57,953 nt of DNA from CAZCVI01 sp964502145. GTDB lineage: Bacteria; Acidobacteriota; Aminicenantia; UBA2199. Below the pieces are notes generated by a model. It saw only the letters and a list, made by a program, of their open reading frames with translations, made no database searches and was not told the DNA's origin. Each line of letters starts with the position of its first letter. Position 1 is the first letter of the stretch. The translations under genes and the position numbers were made by a program. Location: the NCBI GenBank assembly GCA_964502145.1, contig CAZCVI010000041.1, positions 1-57,953 on the forward strand, in the 5' to 3' direction. Below are positions 24,397 to 32,765 of this stretch, piece after piece.

Positions 24397-25120
24397 TTTT
24401 TTTTACTTTTTTTTTGCCGATTCGTTCGAGTATTTCTTCCATTAATTCAACTTGGACTTGTTGAATTTCCATGAGTCGTTGGCTTTGATGGATGAGTAGG
24501 TGGTCCATTTTTTCATTTAGCTGCTGTATTTCCAATTCTGCTTTTAAATTGATCTGGTAATCGTGCTCGGAATGTTGTCTATCGCGGGCTTCTTGGCGGT
24601 GTTGGCTCATCATGATCACTGGGGCTTGAAAGGCAGCCAAACAGGAAAGAATTAAATTCAATAAGATAAAAGGATATGGATCAAAGGACTTGGTTAAAAG
24701 CAGAAATAAGTTGATGCAGATCCAGATGGCAATAAAAAGCAAAAAAGACAGAATAAAGGTCCAACTACCGCCAAAGGTGGCAATTTTATCGGCTATTTTC
24801 TGGCCAAAGGTTAATGTCTCATCGATTTCTGGTTCGAGGTTTTTCGATAATAACGCTGAGTTTTTAATACTATCCAGAACCATTTGTTCGTGTTTTGACA
24901 GTGCTTTGATTTCTTTTCCGAATTTTTTTTGGATGTGCAGGTGCTTGAATACATTCAATTCTTTTGGGGAGATATATCCTTCATTAACCCATTGGGGGTG
25001 TTTTTGTTTGATTAATTCCAGCACCGACTTACGGATGGCATTTCCTGGCACCAATTCAGAGATGGGATATTCTTTTCCACTGATCTGGCAAATAGCTTTG
25101 GCGTTTGCTTTTTTACTCAT
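24392..25120 (-). CDS. DUF1003 membrane protein
   Basis: A 242-residue protein. After a short N-terminal segment with CQISGKEYP, the DUF1003 region (about 100-220) has two transmembrane helices (118-142 and 146-170) linked by a short loop and followed by the family signature RQEARDRQHSEHDYQINLKA. A charged coiled-coil tail runs from 195 to the end (MDHLLIHQSQRLMEIQQVQV). The function of DUF1003 proteins is not established; they are small membrane proteins. AAGGAG precedes ATG 25120. The AlbA/HATPase gene stops 18 bp upstream, so the two are probably co-transcribed. Confidence 0.88.
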   Translation of the reverse strand: MSKKANAKAICQISGKEYPISELVPGNAIRKSVLELIKQKHPQWVNEGYISPKELNVFKHLHIQKKFGKEIKALSKHEQMVLDSIKNSALLSKNLEPEIDETLTFGQKIADKIATFGGSWTFILSFLLFIAIWICINLFLLLTKSFDPYPFILLNLILSCLAAFQAPVIMMSQHRQEARDRQHSEHDYQINLKAELEIQQLNEKMDHLLIHQSQRLMEIQQVQVELMEEILERIGKKKVKKT

Positions 25121-25138
25121 GTGTCTGTTCTCCTTAAT

Positions 25139-26716
25139 TTAGAATCTCTCCTGGATGTTTTGTTCTGGCTTCTGACTTTCTTTTTTATAGTATCCCCCGC
25201 TCTTTTTACTTCCGTTGAAAAAGATTTTATCTTGTTCTCGCAGATATTTGATCCACCTTTCAAGAGTTTTTTTAGGAACTTCCAATTGATGGGATATTTC
25301 AGTTAATCTTTCACCTGGATGACTGGTGATATAAAAAAGCAGTCTATTTATTCCCTCACTTTCAGCCTCATTTATTCCCTCATTTATTTTTAATCCCTCA
25401 TTTAATCCCTCATTTAATCCCTCATTTATTTTTAATCCCTCATTTATTCCCTCATTTAATCCCTCATTTATTTTTATTCCCTCATTTAATCCCTCATTTA
25501 ATCCCTCATTTATTTTTATTCCCTCATTTAATCCCTCATTTATTCCCTCATTTAATCCCTCATTTATTTTTATTCCCTCATTTATTCCCTCATTTAATCC
25601 CTCGGAGCTATTCCTCTTTTTGAAAGTAATCACAAAAGCCCCTGCTTTTTCTTCAAATAGTGGAGGGGGATTTCCATTGTCGTGGCAAGCTTCGACCATC
25701 CTGCAAAAACCAGTCCCCCAATTCTCCATTAAGCCGACCAGATAGAATAATCTGGCGATTTTTCTATTTCTAGGAATGGAACGATTTTCAAGTAATAACG
25801 TGGCGATATTAATTTCTTTAGGTAGTCTTCCTGGGCTCCACACTTCAAGGGTATCATCAAAAATTCGCACCTGGATATTCCCTGGGTCTGAATAGTCACG
25901 GTGTACAACAGCATTTATAATGGCTTCCCTGAGAGCGTTGATCGGATAATCCCAGCATTCTTTCCTATGAGAATCACCATTAAGGATAACCTGCATATTG
26001 ATATGCCTGCTGATAAACTCAAGAATACCATCTACTGCCGTGATCAAGTTAAGGTCAAAATCTTTCATATCAATAAATGTAGACATCGTAGCGCCCTTAA
26101 AACGGGCGGCTTTTATCAATGCGGAAGGGATGTACCGATTTTTTTTAGTAAAGCAGAGATAGCCTGCATTGGTCAATTTATTCTCTTTTATCACCTCTAA
26201 CCGCTTTAATATCTCTTCCATTGCTAGCCCTTTAAACTTAAAATACTCCTCATTTAAGAGCGTGATCATCTCGGTGTCAAGTTCAATATGTTCCCGGCTT
26301 TTGGGCAAGACGGCATCATCGTAATCCGGTAAGGTGTAAGCCTTGACCATCGTTCTGACTTCCCCGGAAGTTAATTTTATATTGGTCTTACCCACACGGA
26401 TATGAGCTCTATCAAAGGCAAATACAGGCTTTTGATCGGATTCCGGTATCTCAATTGAAACAATTTCCCCAAGCCCGAAAGTTTTTACATTGACGGAGGG
26501 ATAAAGAACTGGGTCTGTATGATTTCTTAATTTATTTACGAAGTCTTCAATCGTACTCTTGCCTACCTGTAAATTTGTGGATTTTCCATTATCATCCAAC
26601 CCTACCAGCACTTGTCCTCCTTTTTTATTTGCAAAGGCAGAAAGGCTAATAATAATGGCCTTCCAGTCGCTAAAGGACGATTTTAACTCTAAATTCTCAC
26701 TCTCTTTATAGTTCAT
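25139..26716 (-). CDS. AlbA_2 / HATPase transcriptional regulator with NEG-repeat linker
   Basis: A 525-residue cytoplasmic protein of the type often annotated as RecG-like or Schlafen-AlbA ATP-binding. Residues 3-120 match AlbA_2 (ESENLELKSSFSDWKAI, GGQVLVGLDDNG). Residues 255-365 match the HATPase_c_4 domain (LREAIINAVVHRDYS, DDTLEVWSPGRLP, GTGFCRMVEAC). Residues about 385-475 are a linker made almost only of NEGLNEGINEGLKI repeats, followed by a winged-helix domain (476-515: NRLLFYITSHPGERLTEISH). The family is thought to act as DNA-binding regulators. The repeat linker differs in length between relatives, which makes slippage likely. GAAGG precedes ATG 26716. Confidence 0.88.
   Translation of the reverse strand: MNYKESENLELKSSFSDWKAIIISLSAFANKKGGQVLVGLDDNGKSTNLQVGKSTIEDFVNKLRNHTDPVLYPSVNVKTFGLGEIVSIEIPESDQKPVFAFDRAHIRVGKTNIKLTSGEVRTMVKAYTLPDYDDAVLPKSREHIELDTEMITLLNEEYFKFKGLAMEEILKRLEVIKENKLTNAGYLCFTKKNRYIPSALIKAARFKGATMSTFIDMKDFDLNLITAVDGILEFISRHINMQVILNGDSHRKECWDYPINALREAIINAVVHRDYSDPGNIQVRIFDDTLEVWSPGRLPKEINIATLLLENRSIPRNRKIARLFYLVGLMENWGTGFCRMVEACHDNGNPPPLFEEKAGAFVITFKKRNSSEGLNEGINEGIKINEGLNEGINEGLNEGIKINEGLNEGLNEGIKINEGLNEGINEGLKINEGLNEGLNEGLKINEGINEAESEGINRLLFYITSHPGERLTEISHQLEVPKKTLERWIKYLREQDKIFFNGSKKSGGYYKKESQKPEQNIQERF
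25358..25606 (-). repeat. Coding tandem repeat (NEG linker)
   Basis: Tandem units of 12 bp (TTTAATCCCTCA and TTTATTCCCTCA) interspersed with TTTTTAT- or TTTTAAT-type units on the plus strand. They encode NEG(L/I) and NEG(L/I)KI alternately on the reverse strand. Confidence 0.9.
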
Positions 26717-26895
26717 AGTATACCTTCATGATATTGGCTTTTTTTTAGTTCATCATTCATCAAGTATTATAATAATCCATCACGGGTGAGAAAGTCAAGG
26801 GAAAAAGGGAAAACGATTTTAATTCTGATTATTCATGTCGCCCAAGAGGACAAAATATTTTTTGCCACAAAATAGAATAGATATGATTTTTAATG

Positions 26896-26924
26896 TTGAT
26901 ATTCTATTTGAATTATGTTATAGT
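26896..26924 (+). promoter_or_regulatory. Promoter of the beta-propeller gene
   Basis: TTGATA (26896-26901), a 17-bp spacer and TATAGT (26919-26924). The predicted leader of about 110 bases includes the hairpin at 26985-27009. Confidence 0.6.
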
Positions 26925-26984
26925 ATCATTTATTGAAAATATAATGAAATTTATAGATTAGAGTGACTAGCGAAAAAGGGTTTA

Positions 26985-27009
26985 CAAAGTTTTCCCTCGT
27001 AAAACTTTG
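26985..27009 (+). promoter_or_regulatory. Leader hairpin or operator before the propeller gene
   Basis: CAAAGTTTT and AAAACTTTG form perfect 9-bp arms around a 7-base loop, 22 bp before the AAGGAG of the gene. It could be a leader stem or a dimeric repressor site; there is no T-run, so it is not a terminator. Confidence 0.5.
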
Positions 27010-27040
27010 ACAATACGCAATTCGAATTAAGGAGCAACAC

Positions 27041-28030
27041 ATGAAACGTTCAATATGGATTATGTTAATGATGTGTTTTACTGCCGGATACCTTCAATGC
27101 CAGCAGAGGATTGATTTCACCGATCAATTCTTCAAGTTTGATACCGTAAACAGCCTGGGAAAAAGGGGTTTTGGGCTTTATGATTCTGGTGATAATAAGT
27201 ACAAGATTTTCGACTGGAATTTTAAAAAAACCATTGAAATCCCAATCCCGTTGGGAGAAGGAAAAGGAGACATACAAAGTACGAGTATGGATGCTTTTGT
27301 ATATAATGATCATTTATACGTTCATGCTGATTATAGCGATATAACCAGTATTTTCAATATGAAGGGACAATTTGTTAAAGACTTCAAGCTTGACATTAAA
27401 CAGGATTATATCACGTGCTGGAACAATAAAGTCTTTGCCTTCAATCGTAATTTTTTCATAGATAACAATGGAAAACCAAGCAGGCTATGTCACATCATCG
27501 ATCCCCAAAAGATGAGTATTCTTAAAACGGTTATGTTAAAGGAAAGATTCACGGTTCCTTCCAAATACGCAAAAAACCCTAATTATCTCTTCTCGAGCTT
27601 TCTATTTGCTATTTCGGATACAGGGAATATTTTCATATTGGACCCGGCTAACCTTGATATTTTGCAAGTATCAAATGACGGAGACATTCTATCACGAACC
27701 AAACTGCCATTTGAAACTGAAATCTATTATAGACAATTCCAAATTGATGGTAAGTCACAGCTTGTTATTGATATACGTCAGTCTTATCATTCTTTCTGTG
27801 TTGTCGATAACTATTTTTATGTGCTATTTTACCGGGGTATCCGTAAAAAGGGCAATCCCAATGATATTGAGAGAAAAGCCTCTTTGCTTAAAATAGATAA
27901 AAATGGAAAGTATAAAGAGTTGGTTTTCAATGGGCATTTTAATATTCTGGGTGAAAATAATAAAAAGCTATACCTTTATGAGAGATTGGATTATTATTTT
28001 GTCGCTGTTGATTTAAGCAATTGGAAATAA
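27041..28030 (+). CDS. Exported six-bladed beta-propeller-like protein
   Basis: A 329-residue exported protein. The N-terminus MKRSIWIMLMMCFTAGYLQC is a signal peptide, with a Cys at residue 20 that might be lipidated, although Gln at -1 is unusual for a lipobox. The rest is beta-rich and repeats the pattern x-D-x-x-x-N-I-F-x-x-D-x-x-x-x-x-I-x-x-x-x-x-x-G of NHL/six-bladed propellers, for example ISDTGNIFILDPANLDILQV followed by SNDGDIL, and later KIDKNGKYKELVF. AAGGAGC lies before ATG 27041. Single-gene unit; its role is unknown (ligand binding or sensing at the cell surface). Confidence 0.65.
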   Translation: MKRSIWIMLMMCFTAGYLQCQQRIDFTDQFFKFDTVNSLGKRGFGLYDSGDNKYKIFDWNFKKTIEIPIPLGEGKGDIQSTSMDAFVYNDHLYVHADYSDITSIFNMKGQFVKDFKLDIKQDYITCWNNKVFAFNRNFFIDNNGKPSRLCHIIDPQKMSILKTVMLKERFTVPSKYAKNPNYLFSSFLFAISDTGNIFILDPANLDILQVSNDGDILSRTKLPFETEIYYRQFQIDGKSQLVIDIRQSYHSFCVVDNYFYVLFYRGIRKKGNPNDIERKASLLKIDKNGKYKELVFNGHFNILGENNKKLYLYERLDYYFVAVDLSNWK

Positions 28031-28049
28031 GATAATCGTTAAGGGGAGT

Positions 28050-28092
28050 GGGGAAGGAGAGAAATCTTCCCCCAGTTCCCCATCTTTTTTGC
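28050..28092 (+). terminator. Possible terminator after the propeller gene
   Basis: GGGGAAG (28050-28056) pairs with CTTCCCC (28066-28072) over a 9-base loop, and a T-run (CTTTTTTG) follows after 13 bases. Confidence 0.5.
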
Positions 28093-28195
28093 AAAAGAGT
28101 TTTGTCTGGTCCGGTTACATTTCCGGCACATCCACACCACAACCCCTAAGGGTCAATTATAAACCAAAAAAGGGCGGAGACAAGAAATTGTGATA

Positions 28196-28222
28196 TTGAC
28201 AAATCCTTGAAAAAGATATAAT
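28196..28222 (+). promoter_or_regulatory. Promoter before the nucleotidyltransferase remnant pair
   Basis: TTGACA (28196-28201) and TATAAT (28217-28222), with a slightly short 15-bp spacer. A 29-codon frame (28231-28320) without ribosome site follows and is not called. Confidence 0.45.
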
Positions 28223-28325
28223 ATCGGATTATGAAAGCACACACATTAAATGGTAATTTTTTAATGGTATCTATGTGGTATGGAATAGTGGGTCCCTTCC
28301 TTTGCCCAGTACTGAGGTGATAAGA

Positions 28326-28523
28326 ATGGAAAATCGTATAGATAGAAAGGATGTTTCCTTTGCGACCGTGGAAAAACATGAAAAAGAAGAGAGAGAATAC
28401 TGGTCTAAGGCATCAGTAGAAGAAAAAATGCAGGCAATTACCTATTTGCGGGAGTGTTTTTATGGGCCAGAGGCAACTACCGGAAGACTTCAAAGAGTTT
28501 ATACATTTTTTAAACGCCAATAA
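28326..28523 (+). CDS. Small partner protein of a nucleotidyltransferase locus
   Basis: A 65-residue protein, MENRIDRKDVSFATVEKHEK at its start, with YWSKASVEEKMQAITYLREC and an end of GRLQRVYTFFKRQ. GAGGTG sits 6 bp before ATG 28326, so the longer open frame from 28275 is not used. Small proteins with a W-x-x-x-x-x-E-(K/R)-(M/L)-x-A-(I/V)-x-x-L-R pattern commonly lie upstream of nucleotidyltransferase genes. Here it overlaps the deleted nucleotidyltransferase frame by 62 bp. It may be an antitoxin-like or accessory subunit left without its partner. Confidence 0.6.
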   Translation: MENRIDRKDVSFATVEKHEKEEREYWSKASVEEKMQAITYLRECFYGPEATTGRLQRVYTFFKRQ

Positions 28524-28620
28524 TGTCTGCTATCTTTTGGTCGGCGGCTGGGCGGTGGGTATCTATGGTAGAAATCGCGATCTTGCCGATGTGGATAGTC
28601 TGGAAGGACGCGATGGGTGA
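28462..28620 (+). pseudogene. Internally deleted nucleotidyltransferase
   Basis: A 52-residue frame. The first 36 residues (MGQRQLPEDFKEFIHFLNAN followed by NVCYLLVGGWAVGIYG) are the typical N-terminus of a MNT-like or AbiEii-related nucleotidyltransferase, ending in the GG-x-A-V-x-x-Y-G part of the active site. The next residues, RNRDLADVDSLEG, are the typical C-terminal end of the same family (R-x-K-D-L-x-D-V). The catalytic D-x-D and everything between are missing, but the frame is kept. An in-frame deletion of roughly 100 codons would explain this. The product cannot be active. Confidence 0.7.
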
Positions 28621-28640
28621 AGGCTGAATAAATCCATTTT

Positions 28641-28833
28641 GTAACTGTTCAGGTTATAGGCTATGTGACTACAATCAGGTTGGATTTAAGAAAAGACCCC
28701 CACGAATTTCACGAATTTACACGAATTAAAAGATAAATAAAATCTTTTTTCGTGGATATTCGTGATAATTCGAGTAATTCGTGGGCAAATCTTTTTCTTT
28801 GTTTCATCTATTGCCTACGGCCTGAACAGTTAC
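28641..28833. mobile_element. MITE-like element with GTAACTGTTCAGG terminal inverted repeats
   Basis: The left end GTAACTGTTCAGGTTATAGG (28641-28660) is the inverse of the right end GCCTACGGCCTGAACAGTTA (28814-28833) with few mismatches. The centre (28699-28784) is a CACGAATT palindromic array with arms pairing over 30 bp. There is no coding capacity. The same right end occurs alone at 24338-24396, and its terminal 13 bases recur near 12150. This fits a non-autonomous mobile element. Confidence 0.65.
28699..28784. repeat. CACGAATT hairpin array
   Basis: CACGAATTTCACGAATTTAC and ACGAATTAAAAGAT form the left arm. The right arm is ATCTTTTTTCGTGGATATTC followed by GTGATAATTCGAGTAATTCG. The unit period is 9-10 bp. 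It is the core of the MITE-like element. Confidence 0.8.
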
Positions 28834-28887
28834 TCCATTTTTATAGAACCGATACTCTATAGGAAGTAGTTTGTGGGCTTGTTGGTC

Positions 28888-28952
28888 GACGCGGCATCAT
28901 GCTGAATTCTTTTAATCCTCCGCTTTATTAATGCGCCAGGATGGCGCGTCTA
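28888..28952. repeat. GACGCGGCATC-type inverted repeat, diverged
   Basis: GTCGACGCGGCATCATG on the left faces ATTAATGCGCCAGGATGGCG and CGTCTACT on the right, a degenerate version of the perfect palindrome at 22035. Confidence 0.65.
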
Positions 28953-28972
28953 CTCTAACCCTCAATCCTGGT

Positions 28973-29018
28973 TTTCCCATACTTCCCATAATTCCCATTC
29001 TTCCCATAACTCCCATTA
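28973..29018. repeat. CCCAT array (copy 3), one-armed
   Basis: Five 9-bp units of the TTCCCATAA type, preceded by TCAATCCTGG. There is no opposing arm. Confidence 0.8.
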
Positions 29019-29160
29019 CAGTTTCCAGATATTATTCTCTCATTGCAAAATGCAATGCCCCTACCCTCCCCTATTGCATAATTCAATTATAAACCCATAA
29101 CGACACTACGCGCAAGGTCTCTACGACGCCTTTTATCTTAATAACCTGTTTTTCCAAACA

Positions 29161-29177
29161 CTGGCATGATAATTGCT
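29161..29177 (+). promoter_or_regulatory. Sigma-54 (-24/-12) promoter of the kinase-kdp operon
   Basis: CTGGCATGATAATTGCT matches the sigma-54 consensus YTGGCACGRNNNTTGCW at all but one position. GG at 29163-29164 and GC at 29175-29176 have the required spacing. The expected transcript start is about 29188, just before AGGAG (29191-29195) and ATG 29202, so the leader would be very short. Confidence 0.75.
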
Positions 29178-29201
29178 TTATAATCTTCTTAGGAGTCTAA
29201 A

Positions 29202-31037
29202 ATGCACTTTACATTACGACAGAAACTATTGGCCATTTTTTGTTTTTTCCTTCTGATTGCTTCATTTATTGGTATTCAAAGCATCAATCGTTTCAAGCAA
29301 CTGGGGAAATCGATTGATGTGATTCTACGGGAAAATTACCGCAGCGTGATTGCTTGCCAGCAAATGAAAGAAGCCTTGGAACGAATTGACAGCGGCACAC
29401 TTATCCTGTTACTGGGTTATGAACAAGAGGCGCGGGGACTGATTGCAAAAAATATTGTCCATTTTAAAACAGCATTAAAAATGGAATTGAATAACTTGAC
29501 ACTCCCGAAAGAATCCCAATACGCAAATCATTTGAAATCACAATTTGCACGGTACGTGGAAAAACTACGCTTGCTTACAGATCAACACGCGCCATTCCCC
29601 CATGACATTTATTTGCAGACCCTCTTTCCTCTTTTCCATGATATCAAGGACAGCGCCGACTCGATTCTTAAAATGAACCAAGAGAATATGAATGAAGCCA
29701 ATAATCGCGCCAGAATTAATGCCAGCAGAGCCAGCCGGGATATGATTATCTTCATGGCCGGTGCTTTTTTAATGGCCGTGGTGTTCATGTTCTTCAGTAA
29801 CCGCTGGATACTTAAACCGATTCAACGCCTGATCTCCTCGGCCAACGATATTACAGCAGGAAACTTGAATCTGGTAGTCAAAGTGGAGGCAATGGACGAA
29901 ATAGGCCGCCTCTCGGAAGCATTTAATATTATGGTCACACGCCTACGAACACTAAGACGCTCGGATAATTCGCGATTGTTACGAATCCAACAAGCCACGC
30001 AGGAATCCTTCAAGAATCTCCCGGAATTCATCACCATTATTGATCCACAAGGTCTCGTAGAAGTCTCAACCGATCCAGCACGGGCGCACTTCGGCTTGAC
30101 TCTGGGAATGCGGATTACTGATACACCCTACCCGGCCTTGATTGCCCTTTTTAGGAGCGTGATTGAAAACAAAAGAATCGCCTCTAAAGAATACAAGGGC
30201 GAAGTGATGCAACTCTTTATTGATAACAAGGAAAAATTCTTCCAACCCAAAGCGTTCCCTATTCTGGATAGCGACAAAGAATTGAATGGCCTGATTCTTA
30301 TTCTCGAAGATGTCACGTTGTTAAGACAGAGCGATGACATTAAAAAGGATTTGTTTTCCACTGTATCCCACCAATTAAAAACCCCGCTGACTTCTATACG
30401 TATGGCTATTCACCTGCTGCTGGAAGAAAAAATCGGCAGCCTCAATGAAAAACAAGCGGACCTGCTGGTCTCAGCTCGCGATGAAAGCGAACGACTGTTT
30501 GAAATAATCAGCGACCTGCTGGATATCAGCCGTATTGAATCGGGAAATATCCGCATGCATATCGTACCTGTTTCTTCTTACCAATTGGTGGCAGATGCTG
30601 TCGAATCCTTCCGCAGCGAAACCCGTGATAAAGGCATCATGCTGGAAACAAACTTACCAGACGAACTGCCAGAAGTAGCGGCAGATCAAACACGGATTTC
30701 TCATGTGCTGGGAAACTTACTTGCCAACGCGGTCAAATATACACGGGTGGGCGGGAAAATAATAGTGTCTGCCAAAACAGATGGCGACAACGTGCTCTTT
30801 TTTGTGGCGGATAACGGCACAGGTATTCCCAAGGAATACCATGCCAAAGTATTCGATAAATTCTTCCGCATCCCAGGCCAAACCAACCCACATGGCGAAG
30901 GCTTGGGACTGACTATCGCGAAAGAAATAATGGCTGCCCATGACGGCGAGATTTCGTTTGAAAGTACTGAAAACAAAGGAACTACTTTCAAATTCTCGCT
31001 GAAACAATATGAATGCTACTCCAAAAACAGGGGATAA
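29202..31037 (+). CDS. KinB-like sensor histidine kinase heading the kdp operon
   Basis: A 611-residue membrane kinase. TM helices at 8-28 and 181-199 enclose a 150-residue helical periplasmic sensor domain. A HAMP domain (200-252), a PAS-like domain (268-373), a HisKA domain with phosphoacceptor His390 (FSTVSHQLKTPLTSI) and a HATPase domain with LGNLLANAVKYT, FVADNGTGIP and GEGLGLTIAKE follow. Architecture and length resemble KinB, the partner of AlgB. It is not KdpD: it lacks the KdpD N-terminal ATP-binding and USP domains. Its stop lies 2 bases before kdpA's start, so it belongs to the kdp transcript. It is probably the sensor for K+ or turgor, passing phosphate to the activator at 22769 (inference). 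Confidence 0.93.
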   Translation: MHFTLRQKLLAIFCFFLLIASFIGIQSINRFKQLGKSIDVILRENYRSVIACQQMKEALERIDSGTLILLLGYEQEARGLIAKNIVHFKTALKMELNNLTLPKESQYANHLKSQFARYVEKLRLLTDQHAPFPHDIYLQTLFPLFHDIKDSADSILKMNQENMNEANNRARINASRASRDMIIFMAGAFLMAVVFMFFSNRWILKPIQRLISSANDITAGNLNLVVKVEAMDEIGRLSEAFNIMVTRLRTLRRSDNSRLLRIQQATQESFKNLPEFITIIDPQGLVEVSTDPARAHFGLTLGMRITDTPYPALIALFRSVIENKRIASKEYKGEVMQLFIDNKEKFFQPKAFPILDSDKELNGLILILEDVTLLRQSDDIKKDLFSTVSHQLKTPLTSIRMAIHLLLEEKIGSLNEKQADLLVSARDESERLFEIISDLLDISRIESGNIRMHIVPVSSYQLVADAVESFRSETRDKGIMLETNLPDELPEVAADQTRISHVLGNLLANAVKYTRVGGKIIVSAKTDGDNVLFFVADNGTGIPKEYHAKVFDKFFRIPGQTNPHGEGLGLTIAKEIMAAHDGEISFESTENKGTTFKFSLKQYECYSKNRG

Positions 31038-31039
31038 TA

Positions 31040-32749
31040 ATGAATGATATATATGGTTGGATACAATTGATTTTGTTTCTCGCTGTGCTCCTGGCACTGA
31101 CGCCACCGGTGGGGAAACTGCTCTATACAGTGCTTGAACCGAAGGAAAGAACGGTGTTCACGCCGGTTTTGGGCGGACTGGAAAAACTGCTCTACAAAAT
31201 AACCAAGGTGAAGCTCGAAAAAGAACAAAACTGGAAAGAATATGGATTCTCTTTAGCAATATTCAGTGCTGCCAGTTTTTTCTTTACCTATTTTATCCTG
31301 CGCTGGCAGCATGTTCTGCCGCTTAATCCCAGCCGGTTTGGTCCAGTCAATAGCCACCTGGCATTTAATACTGCCGCCAGTTTTACCTCCAATACCAACT
31401 GGCAGAGTTACGCTGGCGAGAGTACTATGTCGCATTTTTCCCAGTTGGTGGGTTTGACCTATCAGAATTTTATCTCCGCTGCTGTCGGTATTGCTGTGGC
31501 CGCCGTGTTGGTACGCGGTATAACCAGACAAACTACCCACACTATCGGCCATTTCTGGGTTGACCTGATCCGCATCATCCTTTACCTCCTCTTACCCTTG
31601 GCCCTGATTATCGCTATTTTTTTTGTCTCTCAAGGAGTCATCCAAAATTTTAGCGGCACTGTAAAAGCCACACCATTGGAAAACAAACCGGGTCTGATAC
31701 AAACCATTCCCCAGGGTCCAGTGGCGTCGCAAGAAGCCATAAAGATGTTAGGCACCAATGGCGGAGGTTTTTTTAATGCCAATTCGGCCCATCCCTATGA
31801 AAATCCCACGCCTTTATCCAATTTTATACAAATGTTGGTCATATTCTTAATCCCCAGCGGGTTAACGTATTACCTCGGTCTTAAAACCAAGAACAAAAAG
31901 CATGGCTGGGCCGTGTGGGGCGCTATGGCCGTTTTGTTTCTGGTTGCCGTGTTGGTTGCTTGGCACGCTGAAGCCAGTGGCAATAGCCGATTACATGGTT
32001 TAGGGCTAACCACACAGGGCAATATGGAAGGCAAAGAAGCCCGCTTCGGGATTTTTAATGCGGCTTTATTCGCTACCGTGACCACGGATGCATCTTGCGG
32101 TGCCGTGAACTCCATGCACGATTCTTTTACCCCCATGGGCGGCTTGGTTACCCTGGCCAATATCCAGCTTGGTGAAATTGTGTTCGGCGGGGTGGGTTCC
32201 GGGTTGTATGGCATGTTAATCTTTGTGTTGTTGGCCGTGTTTCTGGCTGGATTAATGGTAGGTCGAACCCCGGAATACCTGGGTAAAAAAATCGAAGCCT
32301 ATGATATCAAGTTATGTGTCTTTGTCATCTTAATAACCGCTATTTTAATTCTTGGACCAACCGCATGGGCCGTGGTCAGTCCGTGGGGCACCCAAGGGGT
32401 AAATGTAAATAATCCGGGGAACCATGGGTTTAGTGAAATATTATACGCTTTTTCCTCAGCCGCAGGCAATAACGGCAGCGCTTTTGCCGGGATCACAACC
32501 AATACGCCTGCATACAATATTATACTGGGGATCATCATGCTGGCGGGTCGCTTCCTGGTTATTGTCCCAGTACTGGCACTGGCAGGGAACATGGGGAAAA
32601 AGAAACTGGTGCCCATCAGCGGCAGTAGTTTCCCGGTGAGTGGCTTGACCTTTATCATTATTCTCGTGGGCACTATTTTGATTGTCGGGTTACTGACTTT
32701 TTTCCCCGCGTTGTCATTGGGTCCGCTGTGCGAAGTTTTTCAATTATAA
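31040..32749 (+). CDS. kdpA: KdpA, potassium-binding subunit of the Kdp ATPase
   Basis: A 569-residue integral membrane protein with at least ten hydrophobic segments and KdpA signatures: LNPSRFGPVNSHLAFNTAAS, FTSNTNWQSY, LGTNGGGFFNANSAHPYENP, TTDASCGAVNSMHDSFTPMG and SSAAGNNGSAFAG, which line the K+ path. It binds and conducts K+ in the high-affinity KdpFABC pump. ATG 31040 follows an AGGGG site overlapping the kinase stop; the open frame from 31013 lies inside the kinase gene. Slightly longer than the usual E. coli protein (557 residues). No kdpF frame was recognised. Confidence 0.97.
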   Translation: MNDIYGWIQLILFLAVLLALTPPVGKLLYTVLEPKERTVFTPVLGGLEKLLYKITKVKLEKEQNWKEYGFSLAIFSAASFFFTYFILRWQHVLPLNPSRFGPVNSHLAFNTAASFTSNTNWQSYAGESTMSHFSQLVGLTYQNFISAAVGIAVAAVLVRGITRQTTHTIGHFWVDLIRIILYLLLPLALIIAIFFVSQGVIQNFSGTVKATPLENKPGLIQTIPQGPVASQEAIKMLGTNGGGFFNANSAHPYENPTPLSNFIQMLVIFLIPSGLTYYLGLKTKNKKHGWAVWGAMAVLFLVAVLVAWHAEASGNSRLHGLGLTTQGNMEGKEARFGIFNAALFATVTTDASCGAVNSMHDSFTPMGGLVTLANIQLGEIVFGGVGSGLYGMLIFVLLAVFLAGLMVGRTPEYLGKKIEAYDIKLCVFVILITAILILGPTAWAVVSPWGTQGVNVNNPGNHGFSEILYAFSSAAGNNGSAFAGITTNTPAYNIILGIIMLAGRFLVIVPVLALAGNMGKKKLVPISGSSFPVSGLTFIIILVGTILIVGLLTFFPALSLGPLCEVFQL

Positions 32750-32765
32750 ATGGAGCGAGGTAAAA

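Larger units (their letters stand above)
26717..27040. other. Divergent promoter region
   Basis: 324 bp between two divergently transcribed genes. It contains the promoter at 26896-26924 and a hairpin at 26985-27009. No frame was found. Confidence 0.6.
28621..29201. other. Repeat-rich region before the kdp operon
   Basis: 580 bp without a gene. It holds, in order, a MITE-like element (28641-28833), a GACGCGGCATC-type palindrome (about 28888-28952), a one-armed CCCAT array (28973-29018) and the sigma-54 promoter at 29161. Confidence 0.8.
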
